Part shown: positions 17,351-26,394 of the stretch, piece by piece | How positions within the stretch are numbered: position 1 is the first letter of the stretch | How the letters are laid out: each line of letters begins with the position of its first letter | NCBI GenBank assembly: GCA_964527735.1 | Contig: CAZGPG010000013.1 | Coordinates: 1-64,000, forward strand | DNA from: JBEBVQ01 sp964527735 | Lineage (GTDB): Bacteria; Bacteroidota; Bacteroidia; Chitinophagales; Chitinophagaceae | DNA: 64,000 bases | Direction of reading: 5' to 3' | Translations under genes and position numbers: made by a program | Notes under the pieces: model-generated | Databases searched by the model: none | What the model saw: the letters and a program-made list of their open reading frames with translations, nothing else | Told to the model about the DNA's origin: nothing

Positions 17351-19381
17351 ATGCAATGGATGTTTTGGGTACTTGCCTTTTTTGTTTCGCTGGGCGCCGG
17401 GTATATGGTGTATCGTTCAGATGTAAAACGCGGGGCGCCATATCCCCGGGTTACGGCGGCATTGCGGACGGTGGTGTGGTTGCTGGTTTTCCTGCTACTG
17501 CTGGCGCCGTCTGTCGTTGTGACGAAGCATGAAACGGAAAAACCTGTCATCGTTTTCCTGCAGGATAACAGTCTTTCTGTGGCGAACGGCCTGAAGGGTG
17601 ATACTGCGTCATATCGCCGGCATGCTGCAGAATTGATTTCCAGGCTGGAAGAACAGTATCGTGTAGATAACTGGGGCTTTGGCGGGGATGTGCGCATGAC
17701 AGACAGTCTTTTCACCTATACACAGCCTGCAACAGATATTGCAGCTGCACTGGAAAAAATACATGATATATATACGGAGCAGAATCTGGGTGCTGTAATT
17801 CTGGCTTCGGATGGCCGGTTCAATCAGGGCAGCAATCCGTTGTTTCACCAGCCGGCCATCAGTGCGCCTGTGTATACGGTGGGGTTGGGTGATACTGCTG
17901 TGCAAAGGGACATACGCATCGCCAGGGTATATGCTAATGAGAAAGTGCCCCGCAACAGCCGGTTTGAAGTTCGTACAGATATTATTGCTCAGTTGTGCAA
18001 AGGGTTCAGAGGTCACCTGCGATTGTCGAAAGACGGGCAGGTAATTGCTGCATCAGACATAATGATCGGCTCGGACCGGTATGATGCATCTCTGTCATTC
18101 CAGGTGACGGCGGAGACACCCGGCGTGCATCATTATGTATTACAAGTATCACCGGCCGAAGGGGAGGAGCATCTGACGAACAACCGAAAAGATTTTTTTG
18201 TTGAGGTAATAGATGATAAGAAAAAAGTGCTGATTGCCGCTGCCGCCCCGCATCCGGATATCCGCGCCATCAGGGATGCCCTGGCCGGCACGGAAAACTA
18301 CACGATCACCGTAAGGACAACCGGCGACTTGCCGCAGGATATAGAAGCTTACGATGCAGTTGTATTGCACAATATTCCGGTTGCCGCCACGCAGCAGGCA
18401 GCGCTGAAGACGATGCCTGTCTGGTTTATTGCCGGCGCCGGGATGCATATACCGGTATTGAATCAGTTGCAGAATGCAGCGGTGTTCGCGCCAGGCGCAG
18501 GTATGAGGGATGTCCGGCCGGAGTACAACCCCTCATTTTACCAATTTATTTTACCGTCCGATATCCGGGCGGTTACAGACAAGATGCCGCCCCTTCACGT
18601 GTCTGCGGGGCCGATACAGCTATCGCCGGATGCTGAAGCTTTGTTTGTGCAGCAGCACCGGTCAGGCGCCGTGGAACCGCTGTGGTGGCTCCGGCAAGGC
18701 AGCCGGCCTGTAGCGTTGCTGGCCGGAACCGGCCTCTGGCGCTGGCGGATGTACGAATACCGGCATTTTAAACAACACGCCGTTGTGGATGAATGTATCC
18801 GGCAAACAGTAAGCTTTCTCACGGCCAATACGAAGGAAAAACCATTCAGGGCAACACTACCCAAACATGTATGGAGCGATCAGGAGCCGGTCATACTTCA
18901 GGCATACCTGCTCAATGCCAATAATGAACAGATCAACACTCCGGAAGCGGAGCTGGTGGTTACGGACAGTGCCGGACGGCAGCAGACATATTCGTTTGAA
19001 CGGGCGGGCAGCACATACCGGCTTCATGCGGGGATCATGCCGCCGGGTAGCTATGTCTACACCGCCGGCACGGTATACCGCGACCAGCGCTATACCGATA
19101 AAGGACATTTTGTGGTGACAGGAACACCTCCTGAACTTATGGAAACAGGGGCGGATTATTCCCTATTGTACGGACTGGCACAACATTACAATGGATCGTT
19201 TGTGGCATGGCAGCAGACAGACGCATTGTACGACAGCATTACACGCCATGCGCAGATTAAGCCGGTCATCCGTACCGTTACGGAATCGTTGCCTCTGATA
19301 GACCGGAAATGGTATTTTTTCCTTTTGCTGCTGGTGGCGGCAGGGGAGTGGCTGCTGCGGAAATACTGGATGGCGCAATAG
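17351..19381 (+). CDS. membrane VWA-domain protein (BatA/YfbK-like)
   Basis: 676 residues. Two N-terminal membrane helices (residues about 3-20 and 36-54) are followed by a von Willebrand A domain with an intact MIDAS: DNSLS (Asp near 72), a TDIA threonine and SDG. A long extracytoplasmic region follows, with repeated Ig-like strands and an LTNNRKDFFVEV segment, then a membrane helix at the end (WYFFLLLLVAAGEWLLRKYW). Proteins of this layout are membrane metal-dependent adhesion-type proteins related to BatA. No MoxR ATPase or BatB is beside it, so its partners are unknown. Confidence 0.75.
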   Translation: MQWMFWVLAFFVSLGAGYMVYRSDVKRGAPYPRVTAALRTVVWLLVFLLLLAPSVVVTKHETEKPVIVFLQDNSLSVANGLKGDTASYRRHAAELISRLEEQYRVDNWGFGGDVRMTDSLFTYTQPATDIAAALEKIHDIYTEQNLGAVILASDGRFNQGSNPLFHQPAISAPVYTVGLGDTAVQRDIRIARVYANEKVPRNSRFEVRTDIIAQLCKGFRGHLRLSKDGQVIAASDIMIGSDRYDASLSFQVTAETPGVHHYVLQVSPAEGEEHLTNNRKDFFVEVIDDKKKVLIAAAAPHPDIRAIRDALAGTENYTITVRTTGDLPQDIEAYDAVVLHNIPVAATQQAALKTMPVWFIAGAGMHIPVLNQLQNAAVFAPGAGMRDVRPEYNPSFYQFILPSDIRAVTDKMPPLHVSAGPIQLSPDAEALFVQQHRSGAVEPLWWLRQGSRPVALLAGTGLWRWRMYEYRHFKQHAVVDECIRQTVSFLTANTKEKPFRATLPKHVWSDQEPVILQAYLLNANNEQINTPEAELVVTDSAGRQQTYSFERAGSTYRLHAGIMPPGSYVYTAGTVYRDQRYTDKGHFVVTGTPPELMETGADYSLLYGLAQHYNGSFVAWQQTDALYDSITRHAQIKPVIRTVTESLPLIDRKWYFFLLLLVAAGEWLLRKYWMAQ

Positions 19382-19426
19382 CATACGCCGGCCAATGTGC
19401 CAGGAAGATTATCCGCTGATTTTTTT

Positions 19427-19434
19427 AGTATCTT
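19427..19434 (+). promoter_or_regulatory. variant -7 box of the DUF4197 gene
   Basis: TATCTTCG, one base from TAnnTTTG, lies about 20 bases before the chosen ATG at 19454. Confidence 0.35.
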
Positions 19435-19453
19435 CGGATTATATTTTTACCAA

Positions 19454-20209
19454 ATGAAGAAAATAATTCTGGCATTAAGCCTGGTCATTACCATATGCGG
19501 TACAGCAGATGCGCAATCCTGGCAGGATATGCTCAACAAGGCTAAAGGCCAGCTTGGACAGGGATCGGGAAGCAGCGGCGGGAGCGGCTCCGTAAAGGAC
19601 CTGACGAATACGGAAATCGTTAACGGGCTGAAGGAAGCATTGCGCGTCGGCGCCAATAATGCTTCCGGTAAATTATCGGCAACCAACGGCTTTTTCGGCA
19701 ATGCGCTGATCAAAGTATTGATGCCGCCGGAAGCGAAACAGGTGGAATCCGCATTGCGGAACATCGGTATGGGCAGTACAGTTGATAAAGCGATTCTGGC
19801 CATGAACCGTGCTGCGGAAGATGCTTCTGCCAAAGCCGTACCCATTTTTGTCAATGCTATATCCGGTATGAGTATACAAGATGGTCTTTCGATATTGACA
19901 GGTGGTAACGGCGCAGCTACCAATTACCTGCGCCAGAAAACCACCACTGCCCTCACCAGTGCATTCAAGCCGGTTATCAGTAATTCTTTAAGTAAGGTGG
20001 GTGCAACTGCTTACTGGTCGCAGGTTTTTTCTACCTACAACAAGCTCCCTACAACGAGAAACAAAGTAAATCCTGATCTTACTGCTTATGTAACCGAGCG
20101 CGCGCTCAATGGATTGTTTGTGACTATATCCGATGAAGAAAACAAGATCAGGACCAATCCTGCTGCCAGAACTTCATCACTGTTACAGAAGGTTTTTGGC
20201 GCCAGATAA
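19454..20209 (+). CDS. DUF4197 domain protein
   Basis: 251 residues with a signal peptide (MKKIILALSLVITICGTADA), then a Gly/Ser-rich linker and a DUF4197 domain (EIVNGLKEALRVGANNA, LMPPEAKQVESALRNIGMG, FVTISDEENKIRTNPAARTS). The family is periplasmic or outer-membrane associated, of unknown function. The start at 19454 is chosen because it opens the signal peptide; a longer frame back to 19397 adds unlikely sequence. Confidence 0.87.
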   Translation: MKKIILALSLVITICGTADAQSWQDMLNKAKGQLGQGSGSSGGSGSVKDLTNTEIVNGLKEALRVGANNASGKLSATNGFFGNALIKVLMPPEAKQVESALRNIGMGSTVDKAILAMNRAAEDASAKAVPIFVNAISGMSIQDGLSILTGGNGAATNYLRQKTTTALTSAFKPVISNSLSKVGATAYWSQVFSTYNKLPTTRNKVNPDLTAYVTERALNGLFVTISDEENKIRTNPAARTSSLLQKVFGAR

Positions 20210-20313
20210 GGTTTAAAACCGTTTTCCGGATTGTATGAATAAATAATATGAATTATATTGCAGTGTAATAATGTGATATTTTCTATTCCTAATGATTATA
20301 AAAGGATACGGGT

Positions 20314-21873
20314 ATGACACATGATGAAAATGCTGCTGCGCTACTGCATGATTGGTGGGACAAAATTTCTTTTCCCGGAAAAGATTGCTGTGCGCTGCAG
20401 GAAACGGGCGCACTGGTCTTGTATCCGGCAGATAAGGACAGAGAGCGGATATTAGTAACATTGACTCCCGGGCATGCCGATGCCGTTGTAGATGTGCTTG
20501 TAGGACAATTTGGGCCGGTACGTGAGAAAGTGATGGAGCTGCAGGCAGAATGGGAAACGATTGAGGATAAACAGAAAATAGCTGGTAAGGTATTCCGTTG
20601 CCGGGCATATCTTTCGGAAGTGCAGGCGCTTGGTGATTTTTCGCCATTATGGCAGCAGGTACAGGAATGGGAGCAGGTATTACATGATCTTTCAGAAACA
20701 TCGTACAAAGCCAAACTGCAATTGACAGAACAGGCAGAGGCATACATGGCAAGTGAAGACTGGAAGGAGGCAACCACTTTTTTTCGCGGTGTTACCGGGC
20801 AATGGAAGCAAACGGGCTTCTTATCGAAAAAACGTAGCGAAGATTTGTGGAAACGATTGGAAGCGGCGCGAACCGGATTCTTTGACCGGAAGCGGACACA
20901 TTACGAAACCCAGGAAGAAGATATGCTCCTGAACCTCGATGTAAAGCTGGAACTGGTGGAAAAAGCAGAAGCGCTGGCACTTTCTGATAAATGGAAAGAG
21001 ACATCCGCGGTCTTCCGCCAGCTTATGGACGAATGGAAGGCAACCGGGCGTACGTTGGCCGGTAAAAATGAAGAGCTTTGGCAACGATTTATTGCGGCCA
21101 AAAATACTTTCTACGATCGTAAGAAAGAACATTATGAGCAGGTGCAGCAGGAACAGGAAGCGAACTTCCTGGTGAAGCTTTCTCTGGCTGAAAAAGCGGA
21201 AAGTCTGAAGGATAGTAAAGACTGGACTCAGACGTCACAGGCATTTGCTGAACTTACAGCGCTTTGGAAGCAGACCGGCAAAGTGCCTGCAGAAAAAATG
21301 GAAGAACTTCGCAACAGGTTCTTTGATGCGAAGGAGTATTTTTTCAATACCCGGCGGCAGCATTACGAAACGGTACGGTCTTCGCTCGAAGATAATTATG
21401 ATCAGAAGAAAGCGTTGCTGGCTGAGGCGGAAACACTTCGGGATTCAGACCAGTGGCACACAACCACAGAGGAGCTGAACCGGCTGATGGCCGCATGGAA
21501 GCAGATCGGGCCGGTGCCGCATAAATACGGTGATACGTTGTGGAAGCAGTTTCTGGATGTGCGTACCAGTTTCTTTAAGCGGAAAGACGAACACAGAAAA
21601 CGCCGCAAGATACACGCCCGGCAGCAGCATGAAAAGAGGAGGCAGCAAACAGCGCAGTTTTTACGCACGCTGCAGGAAGAGTTGCAGGAAGAAGAAAGCA
21701 GGCTGGCGGATTTCAGGGAAGGTATCAATAACATTACCCCGGGTCATAAGGAAGAAGAGTTACGGACGCATCTTCGGGCACTGATCGCACAAAGCGAACA
21801 AATCATCGAACGTAAACAGCAAAAGATTGCCGAAGTACAGCAGCAACTCGAACCGGATAAAAAAGAAGCATGA
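20314..21873 (+). CDS. DUF349 repeat protein
   Basis: 519 residues, cytosolic and highly charged. Four DUF349 repeats are visible, each with a W-K-(Q/A)-(T/I)-G core followed by LW.RF..A...F..R...H. They are followed by a lysine- and glutamate-rich coiled coil (residues about 430-519). DUF349 proteins are common in Bacteroidota and have no firmly established role. It is separated from the next gene by a MITE-like hairpin. Confidence 0.9.
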   Translation: MTHDENAAALLHDWWDKISFPGKDCCALQETGALVLYPADKDRERILVTLTPGHADAVVDVLVGQFGPVREKVMELQAEWETIEDKQKIAGKVFRCRAYLSEVQALGDFSPLWQQVQEWEQVLHDLSETSYKAKLQLTEQAEAYMASEDWKEATTFFRGVTGQWKQTGFLSKKRSEDLWKRLEAARTGFFDRKRTHYETQEEDMLLNLDVKLELVEKAEALALSDKWKETSAVFRQLMDEWKATGRTLAGKNEELWQRFIAAKNTFYDRKKEHYEQVQQEQEANFLVKLSLAEKAESLKDSKDWTQTSQAFAELTALWKQTGKVPAEKMEELRNRFFDAKEYFFNTRRQHYETVRSSLEDNYDQKKALLAEAETLRDSDQWHTTTEELNRLMAAWKQIGPVPHKYGDTLWKQFLDVRTSFFKRKDEHRKRRKIHARQQHEKRRQQTAQFLRTLQEELQEEESRLADFREGINNITPGHKEEELRTHLRALIAQSEQIIERKQQKIAEVQQQLEPDKKEA

Positions 21874-21998
21874 TGTGGTATAATGAAGTTATATAAAAAT
21901 GGTAATGACGCATGAATCTGCCCACTATGTCATCCTGAGGGTTTATTTTGGCGCCCAAAACAATGATAAAATGACGGTGATGATCATGTTACGGTAAG

Positions 21999-22112
21999 AA
22001 CACCTCCCTCACTCCCTCCTCAAGGAGGAACGTCTGCTTCGTACCACAGACGAGCGTTTATCTGCCATACGAAGCAATTGTCTCTCCTTGAGGGGAGATA
22101 GAGAGGGGTGTT
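21999..22112. repeat. MITE-like 114-bp hairpin with imperfect terminal repeats
   Basis: The ends AACACCTCCCTCACTCCC and GGAGATAGAGAGGGGTGTT are imperfect inverted repeats of about 29 bp that continue inward through CTCAAGGAG/CTCCTTGAG and GCTTCGTA/TACGAAGC. The whole unit can fold on itself and encodes nothing. It occupies most of the 410-base gap 21874-22283; the rest holds no recognised signal. No transposase is in the window. Confidence 0.65.
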
Positions 22113-22283
22113 GATTACAAATAACTTATAAAATACGTCAATGGTAGTCCATTAAACAATTTACAAGCATGTAATCGTATTTCATTCTCAGATGATAAGA
22201 ATATGTGTCATTGGCAAAGAAGGATGACGCCGTTCTTTGATCCGGGGTTATAATTCAAGCGATAAGACAGATCCCTCTCCCTT

Positions 22284-22820
22284 ATGAACCTGCGTAACGA
22301 AATTTTAAAGGAGCATACCAAGTCAAATACTTTGCAGATAGCAGAATGGGCAGGCGATAACCCGGTGCGGGTACGTGCCCTGGTTACTTTATTCCTCGAA
22401 GATGAATATCGTGTGGCGCAGCGTACTGCCTGGATACTGAATACGGTGGCAGAAAAACATCCAGCGATAGTAACGCCGCACCTCGAAGCAATGGTTTCTA
22501 AAATGCAGGAACCCGGTGTGCCGGTTGCGGTAAAAAGGAATGTGATACGGATGCTGCAGTTTCTCGATATCCCCGAGCCGATACACGGCCCTGTGATGCA
22601 GATTTGTTTCGACTGGCTGGCGGATCCCGGAGAAACTGTTGCGGTACGCTGTTTTTCCATGACGGTATTAGCGAAGCTGGCACGTATCTATCCTGAAATC
22701 GTACAGGAATTACGACTTGTCATTGAAGATGAGCTTGGCCGGGAACCGACGGCAGGATTTAAGGCAAGAGCACGAAGAGTGTTTTCTGATGATGTTTTTA
22801 ATTATGCTGTAAATAATTAA
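22284..22820 (+). CDS. HEAT-like helical-repeat protein
   Basis: 178 residues, cytosolic, all helical. The pattern of paired helices (VRALVTLFL, QRTAWILNTVAEKHP, HLEAMVSKM, VKRNVIRMLQFLDIP, RCFSMTVLAKLARIYP) fits HEAT or armadillo-like repeats. No catalytic motif is seen. It stands alone before the rpsF operon. Confidence 0.7.
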   Translation: MNLRNEILKEHTKSNTLQIAEWAGDNPVRVRALVTLFLEDEYRVAQRTAWILNTVAEKHPAIVTPHLEAMVSKMQEPGVPVAVKRNVIRMLQFLDIPEPIHGPVMQICFDWLADPGETVAVRCFSMTVLAKLARIYPEIVQELRLVIEDELGREPTAGFKARARRVFSDDVFNYAVNN

Positions 22821-22885
22821 AATTCAGCAATATTTCTGGCCTTTTTAAAAACTGATAGGACAATCTGAATCTATTCTGAATTTTA

Positions 22886-22916
22886 TTGGTTATTTTTTAC
22901 ATTTCATTTACCTTTG
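22886..22916 (+). promoter_or_regulatory. promoter of the rpsF-rpsR-rplI operon
   Basis: TACCTTTG at 22909-22916 is an exact -7 box (TAnnTTTG). A TTGG at 22886-22889 lies 19 bases upstream, at the -33 position of Bacteroidota promoters. Confidence 0.7.
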
Positions 22917-22927
22917 CATCCCATTTT

Positions 22928-22970
22928 GCCCGGCCGCCTGCTCAGCAGGTGTCCGGCGTTGCTGCCGGGC
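22928..22970 (+). promoter_or_regulatory. structured leader, candidate S6:S18 autoregulatory element
   Basis: Right after the promoter, GCCCGGC (22928-22934) pairs with GCCGGGC (22964-22970), enclosing a hairpin CCTGC-TCA-GCAGG and a large 3' bulge with CCGGC. S6:S18-binding leaders with a CCG element are known upstream of rpsF in many bacteria. The assignment here rests on position and the GC-rich fold only. Confidence 0.5.
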
Positions 22971-23004
22971 ATGGGTTATTTATTTTTTAAACGATTAAAT
23001 TTTT

Positions 23005-23364
23005 ATGGCAACAAACAACCTTCAACGCTATGAGCTGATGGTAATCTTTACGCCGGTATTGGCTGAAGATGACTATAAAGCCGCTCAGAAGAAATTTTCC
23101 GATTTTATTACAGAAAACGGTGGCGAGATCGCCCACCAGGAAGCATGGGGACTTCGTTCTTTTGCTTATCCCATTGCAAAAAAGACAACAGGTCTGTACT
23201 GGCTGCTGGAATACGGCGCTCCGGCGGATGTGAATGCAAAGCTGGAGATCCAGATGAACCGGGATGAAAATGTGATGCGTCATATGATCACCCGCCTGGA
23301 CAAATACGCAGTTGAGTATAACGCAAAACGCCGCAGCAAGAATGCTGAATTGCAGGCTTCCTAA
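23005..23364 (+). CDS. rpsF: 30S ribosomal protein S6
   Basis: 119 residues. The protein opens NNLQRYELMVIFTP, and carries the EAWGLRSFAYPIAKKTTGLYW strand region and the C-terminal NVMRHMITRLDK of S6. It binds 16S rRNA with S18 in the small-subunit platform. First gene of a three-gene operon with rpsR 23 bases and rplI 38 bases apart, downstream of a structured leader. Confidence 0.97.
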   Translation: MATNNLQRYELMVIFTPVLAEDDYKAAQKKFSDFITENGGEIAHQEAWGLRSFAYPIAKKTTGLYWLLEYGAPADVNAKLEIQMNRDENVMRHMITRLDKYAVEYNAKRRSKNAELQAS

Positions 23365-23387
23365 TCCTTAAAAAAACAGTTAGAAAA

Positions 23388-23654
23388 ATGGCTAAGCAAA
23401 ACGATATAAAATTTCTTACATCCACCCGTGTGGAAAAGCGCCAGAAAAAATACTGCCGCTTTAAGAAAATGGGCATTAAATACATTGATTATAAAGATGC
23501 CGAATTTCTGAAAAAATTCCTGAATGATCAGGGCAAAATGCTGCCCCGCCGTATCACCGGCAACTCGCTGAAGTACCAGCGCAAGGTAGCGCAGGCTATT
23601 AAAAAGGCTCGCCAGATGGCTTTATTGCCCTATGTTACGGATCTTTTTAAATAG
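23388..23654 (+). CDS. rpsR: 30S ribosomal protein S18
   Basis: 88 residues with the family core YIDYKDAEFLKKFLNDQGK, ILPRR-like MLPRRITG and HYQRK-like KYQRKVAQAIKKARQ. It is the S6 partner in the 30S platform. The gene lies between rpsF and rplI, the usual order. Confidence 0.97.
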   Translation: MAKQNDIKFLTSTRVEKRQKKYCRFKKMGIKYIDYKDAEFLKKFLNDQGKMLPRRITGNSLKYQRKVAQAIKKARQMALLPYVTDLFK

Positions 23655-23692
23655 TAGTAGTTGTTAACCGGATAAATTAAAGACTAAAAGTC

Positions 23693-24139
23693 ATGCAAGT
23701 AATTCTTATAAAAGACGTAGATAACCTGGGCGGCGCCCATGAACTGGTGGAGGTACGTCCCGGCTATGCCCGCAACTACCTGATTCCCCAGAAATATGCC
23801 ATCGAAGCCAGCGGGTCTAACCTGAAAGTGCTGGAAGAACGGCGTAAACAGCAAAAGAAACGCGAAGATAAGTTGATGGCTGAGATCGCGAAGGTAACGG
23901 CAGTACTGAAAGAAAGCCCTGTGAAGATCGGCGCGAAAACCGGTACCAGCGGTAAGATCTTCGGTTCTGTTACCGGCATCCAGTTGGCACGCGCTATCCG
24001 CGAGCAGAAAGGATATGATATCGACCGCCGTCGTATCACCATCATTGACGATGTGAAAGAAATCGGCTTACACAAGGCACAAATTGATTTCGGTAAGGAG
24101 AATGTGCTGGAACTTGAATTTGAAGTGGTAGGCGATTAA
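23693..24139 (+). CDS. rplI: 50S ribosomal protein L9
   Basis: 148 residues. It has the N-terminal motif VILIKDVDNLGG and the conserved VRPGYARNYLIP, a long connecting helix (about residues 40-75), and a C-terminal domain with GSVT. L9 binds 23S rRNA and limits frameshifting. It is the last gene of the operon and is followed by a strong terminator. Confidence 0.97.
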   Translation: MQVILIKDVDNLGGAHELVEVRPGYARNYLIPQKYAIEASGSNLKVLEERRKQQKKREDKLMAEIAKVTAVLKESPVKIGAKTGTSGKIFGSVTGIQLARAIREQKGYDIDRRRITIIDDVKEIGLHKAQIDFGKENVLELEFEVVGD

Positions 24140-24162
24140 TATTTGCCTGTCTGTTTCCTCTG

Positions 24163-24198
24163 AAAAATGCCCGTTGTGAAGAACTGCGGGCATTTTTT
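24163..24198. terminator. bidirectional terminator after rplI
   Basis: AAAATGCCCG pairs with CGGGCATTTT around a 13-base loop, with T-runs on both strands. It ends inside the stop codon of the convergent OmpA-family gene and so serves both. Confidence 0.9.
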
Positions 24199-26086
24199 AT
24201 CTCGTAATCACAATTTCCACTCTCCGGTTGAGATCCCGGCTGGCATCCGTATCGTTGTCGGCTACAGGATTTATCTCTCCCCACCCGCGTGATAATACTA
24301 TCGCAGGATTGAATCCCATCTCAATGAGCTCCGTTGCCACGGCCTGGGCACGCAGATGAGACACCTGCTCATTCACGAGGGGTGTTCCTGTATTATCCGT
24401 ATAGCCGTTTACCTGTATCAGCAGATCGTCACCGGGCAGCCAGTCGCGTAGCGCCTCCTGCACCTGCAGACGCAGGGAATCGGATAATGCGGTATGGTTG
24501 ATCTTGAAGTGCACCGTCAGCGCGAGTGAATCGTTTACCGGCTCACGGTAGTCTTCCGGCAACAGCGCCGCGCGGTAAACGGCAGGAGCCGCCAGATGCT
24601 GCTGTGTATAATGCAGGGTATCGGTAATGCTTTGGTACCCGTAGCGATGAAGGGATATGGTGTACGTGGTATTTACCGGCATAATGATCATAAAACTACC
24701 GTCGCCCCGGTTGGAAGTATAATGATACAGCTCTTTGCCGTACAGATCATGAATGAATATGCTGGCGTAGTTCAGTGCGTGCTTCGAGAAACTGTCATAC
24801 ACATTCCCGTTGACAAAAGTGATTGCTTCCGGTTGTAATGCCTGCGGCCAGTCCATTTCCAACAGGTCATAATTTCCTTCCAGGTTATTCCGGTTTGATG
24901 ATAAGAACGCTTTCTGCCCATCGGCGCTGAGTGTAATGGATGCTTCTCCTGAAGTGCTGTTTACCGGATATCCGAGGTTGTGTGTAGGTTCCCATATGGT
25001 ATCTCTGATCCGTCTGCTGATGAAGAGGTCGGTACCACCCATTCCCGGATGCCCGTCGGAGGCGAAGAGCAATGTCTTGTTATCGGCATGGAGAAAAGGA
25101 GCGGTTTCGTTGCCCGGTGTGTTGATCTCCGGTCCCAGGTTGCGCGGCGCCTGCCAGAGGCCTCCCTCAAACCGTGACATCCATATGTCTGTGCCGCCGT
25201 ACCCACCTTCGCGGTCGCTTGCAAAGTAAAGCTCGCGGTTGTCGGGTGAGAGGCAGGGCATACCTTCGTATGCCGGCGTATTGATCGTAGCGCCGAAGCC
25301 CTGCGGTACAGACCATATGCTGTCTGCCGTATAGGCCATGTACAGATCGCAGCTTCCGTTTGCCCATCCTGTAATGCTGCGGTTATCACAACGCATAAAG
25401 AACAGGTAGTGCTTGTCGGCTGATATCATTTGTGCAGCTTCCTGCCCCGATGTGTTGACCGGGTAGGGAAGCGGCTGACCGGAAAACCATCCGCCGCAGC
25501 TATCCCGGCGGCTGTAATAGATATCATCGTCAATGCCATTAGTTCGCCGGGTATAATATAAGATATTGCCATCGGCAGAAATCAACGGAAACATTTCACT
25601 ATAGGGTGTATTGACCCGGATACCCATGTTTACCGCTTCTTCCTTCCAGGTATTGGCCATAGTGCTGCGCACGAATTCGATCTGTTTTTTAAGCTGCTGC
25701 CATTCGCTGCTTTGGTTGCCATACTTATGGCTTACGTATTGGGCCTGGGTTAATTGCCCATCGCGCAGGAGCGAGGTGGCGAGCAGGCGGGCATAAGCAT
25801 GATGGCCGCCGCGGCAGTTATAGGAAGCCTGCTGGTAAACTTCTGCCGCTTCGCGGAAACGGTGTGACCGGAAATACCAGTCGCCGAGGGAGAGGTACGC
25901 ATCTTCATACAGCGGATAGGCTTTGATGGCGCGGTGCATCGCCGCAAAGGCCTTCTCCGGCTTGTTCTGGAAACGGTATTTCAGCGCCTTTTCATACAAG
26001 CGTTGCGCATGGCCGGGCGGCTGGGATTTGGTAATTCCCGCCTGGCAAATAAAACAAAAAAATAATAGTAATATTCTGAACATCAT
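24197..26086 (-). CDS. OmpA-family protein with TPR and PD40 propeller (PorE-like)
   Basis: 629 residues. After a signal peptide come TPR-like helices (residues about 25-110), a PD40 beta-propeller (FPLISADGNILYYTRR, LSPDNRELYFASDREGG, LSADGQKAFLSSNR), a carboxypeptidase-regulatory-like domain (VNGNVYDSFSKHAL), and a C-terminal OmpA peptidoglycan-binding domain (QVNGYTDNTG and DLNRRVEIVI). This TPR-PD40-CRD-OmpA order is that of PorE, an envelope component linked to the type IX secretion system. Many Bacteroidota carry several such paralogues, so the T9SS role is inferred; there are no other por genes here. Confidence 0.85.
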   Translation of the reverse strand: MMFRILLLFFCFICQAGITKSQPPGHAQRLYEKALKYRFQNKPEKAFAAMHRAIKAYPLYEDAYLSLGDWYFRSHRFREAAEVYQQASYNCRGGHHAYARLLATSLLRDGQLTQAQYVSHKYGNQSSEWQQLKKQIEFVRSTMANTWKEEAVNMGIRVNTPYSEMFPLISADGNILYYTRRTNGIDDDIYYSRRDSCGGWFSGQPLPYPVNTSGQEAAQMISADKHYLFFMRCDNRSITGWANGSCDLYMAYTADSIWSVPQGFGATINTPAYEGMPCLSPDNRELYFASDREGGYGGTDIWMSRFEGGLWQAPRNLGPEINTPGNETAPFLHADNKTLLFASDGHPGMGGTDLFISRRIRDTIWEPTHNLGYPVNSTSGEASITLSADGQKAFLSSNRNNLEGNYDLLEMDWPQALQPEAITFVNGNVYDSFSKHALNYASIFIHDLYGKELYHYTSNRGDGSFMIIMPVNTTYTISLHRYGYQSITDTLHYTQQHLAAPAVYRAALLPEDYREPVNDSLALTVHFKINHTALSDSLRLQVQEALRDWLPGDDLLIQVNGYTDNTGTPLVNEQVSHLRAQAVATELIEMGFNPAIVLSRGWGEINPVADNDTDASRDLNRRVEIVITR

Positions 26087-26154
26087 GCGAACAGGTTCAA
26101 AAATAATATAACAGCCTGATATTATCAGACTGTTAATTGAAGTTCACAGTACTG

Positions 26155-26353
26155 TCGCGGATGTTTCCCGTGATTAACGCAGTGTATCCGGGATACGCGG
26201 GTAATGCCGGGGTCTGTACTTTATTGTCGGGATCACGGATTAGGCGGATTAAAGGATTCTGCAGATTTTAAATGCGGCACATCCAAAAATCCGTGCCATC
26301 TGATTAATCCGTACAAATCCGTGATGCTGACAATTTACACGGCACATCCGCGA
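26155..26353. repeat. MITE-like element with GTCGCGGATGT ends
   Basis: TCGCGGATGT at 26155-26164 is inverted as ACATCCGCGA at 26344-26353 (with an extra G/C pair outside). Inside are ATCACGGATT and AATCCGTGAT words in opposite orientation, giving an overall dyad of about 199 bp. It fills the 308-base gap 26087-26394, which has no gene. Confidence 0.6.
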
Positions 26354-26394
26354 CGATAGATGATCCGGGGTCTGTAACCCCGGTAAAACGGTAA

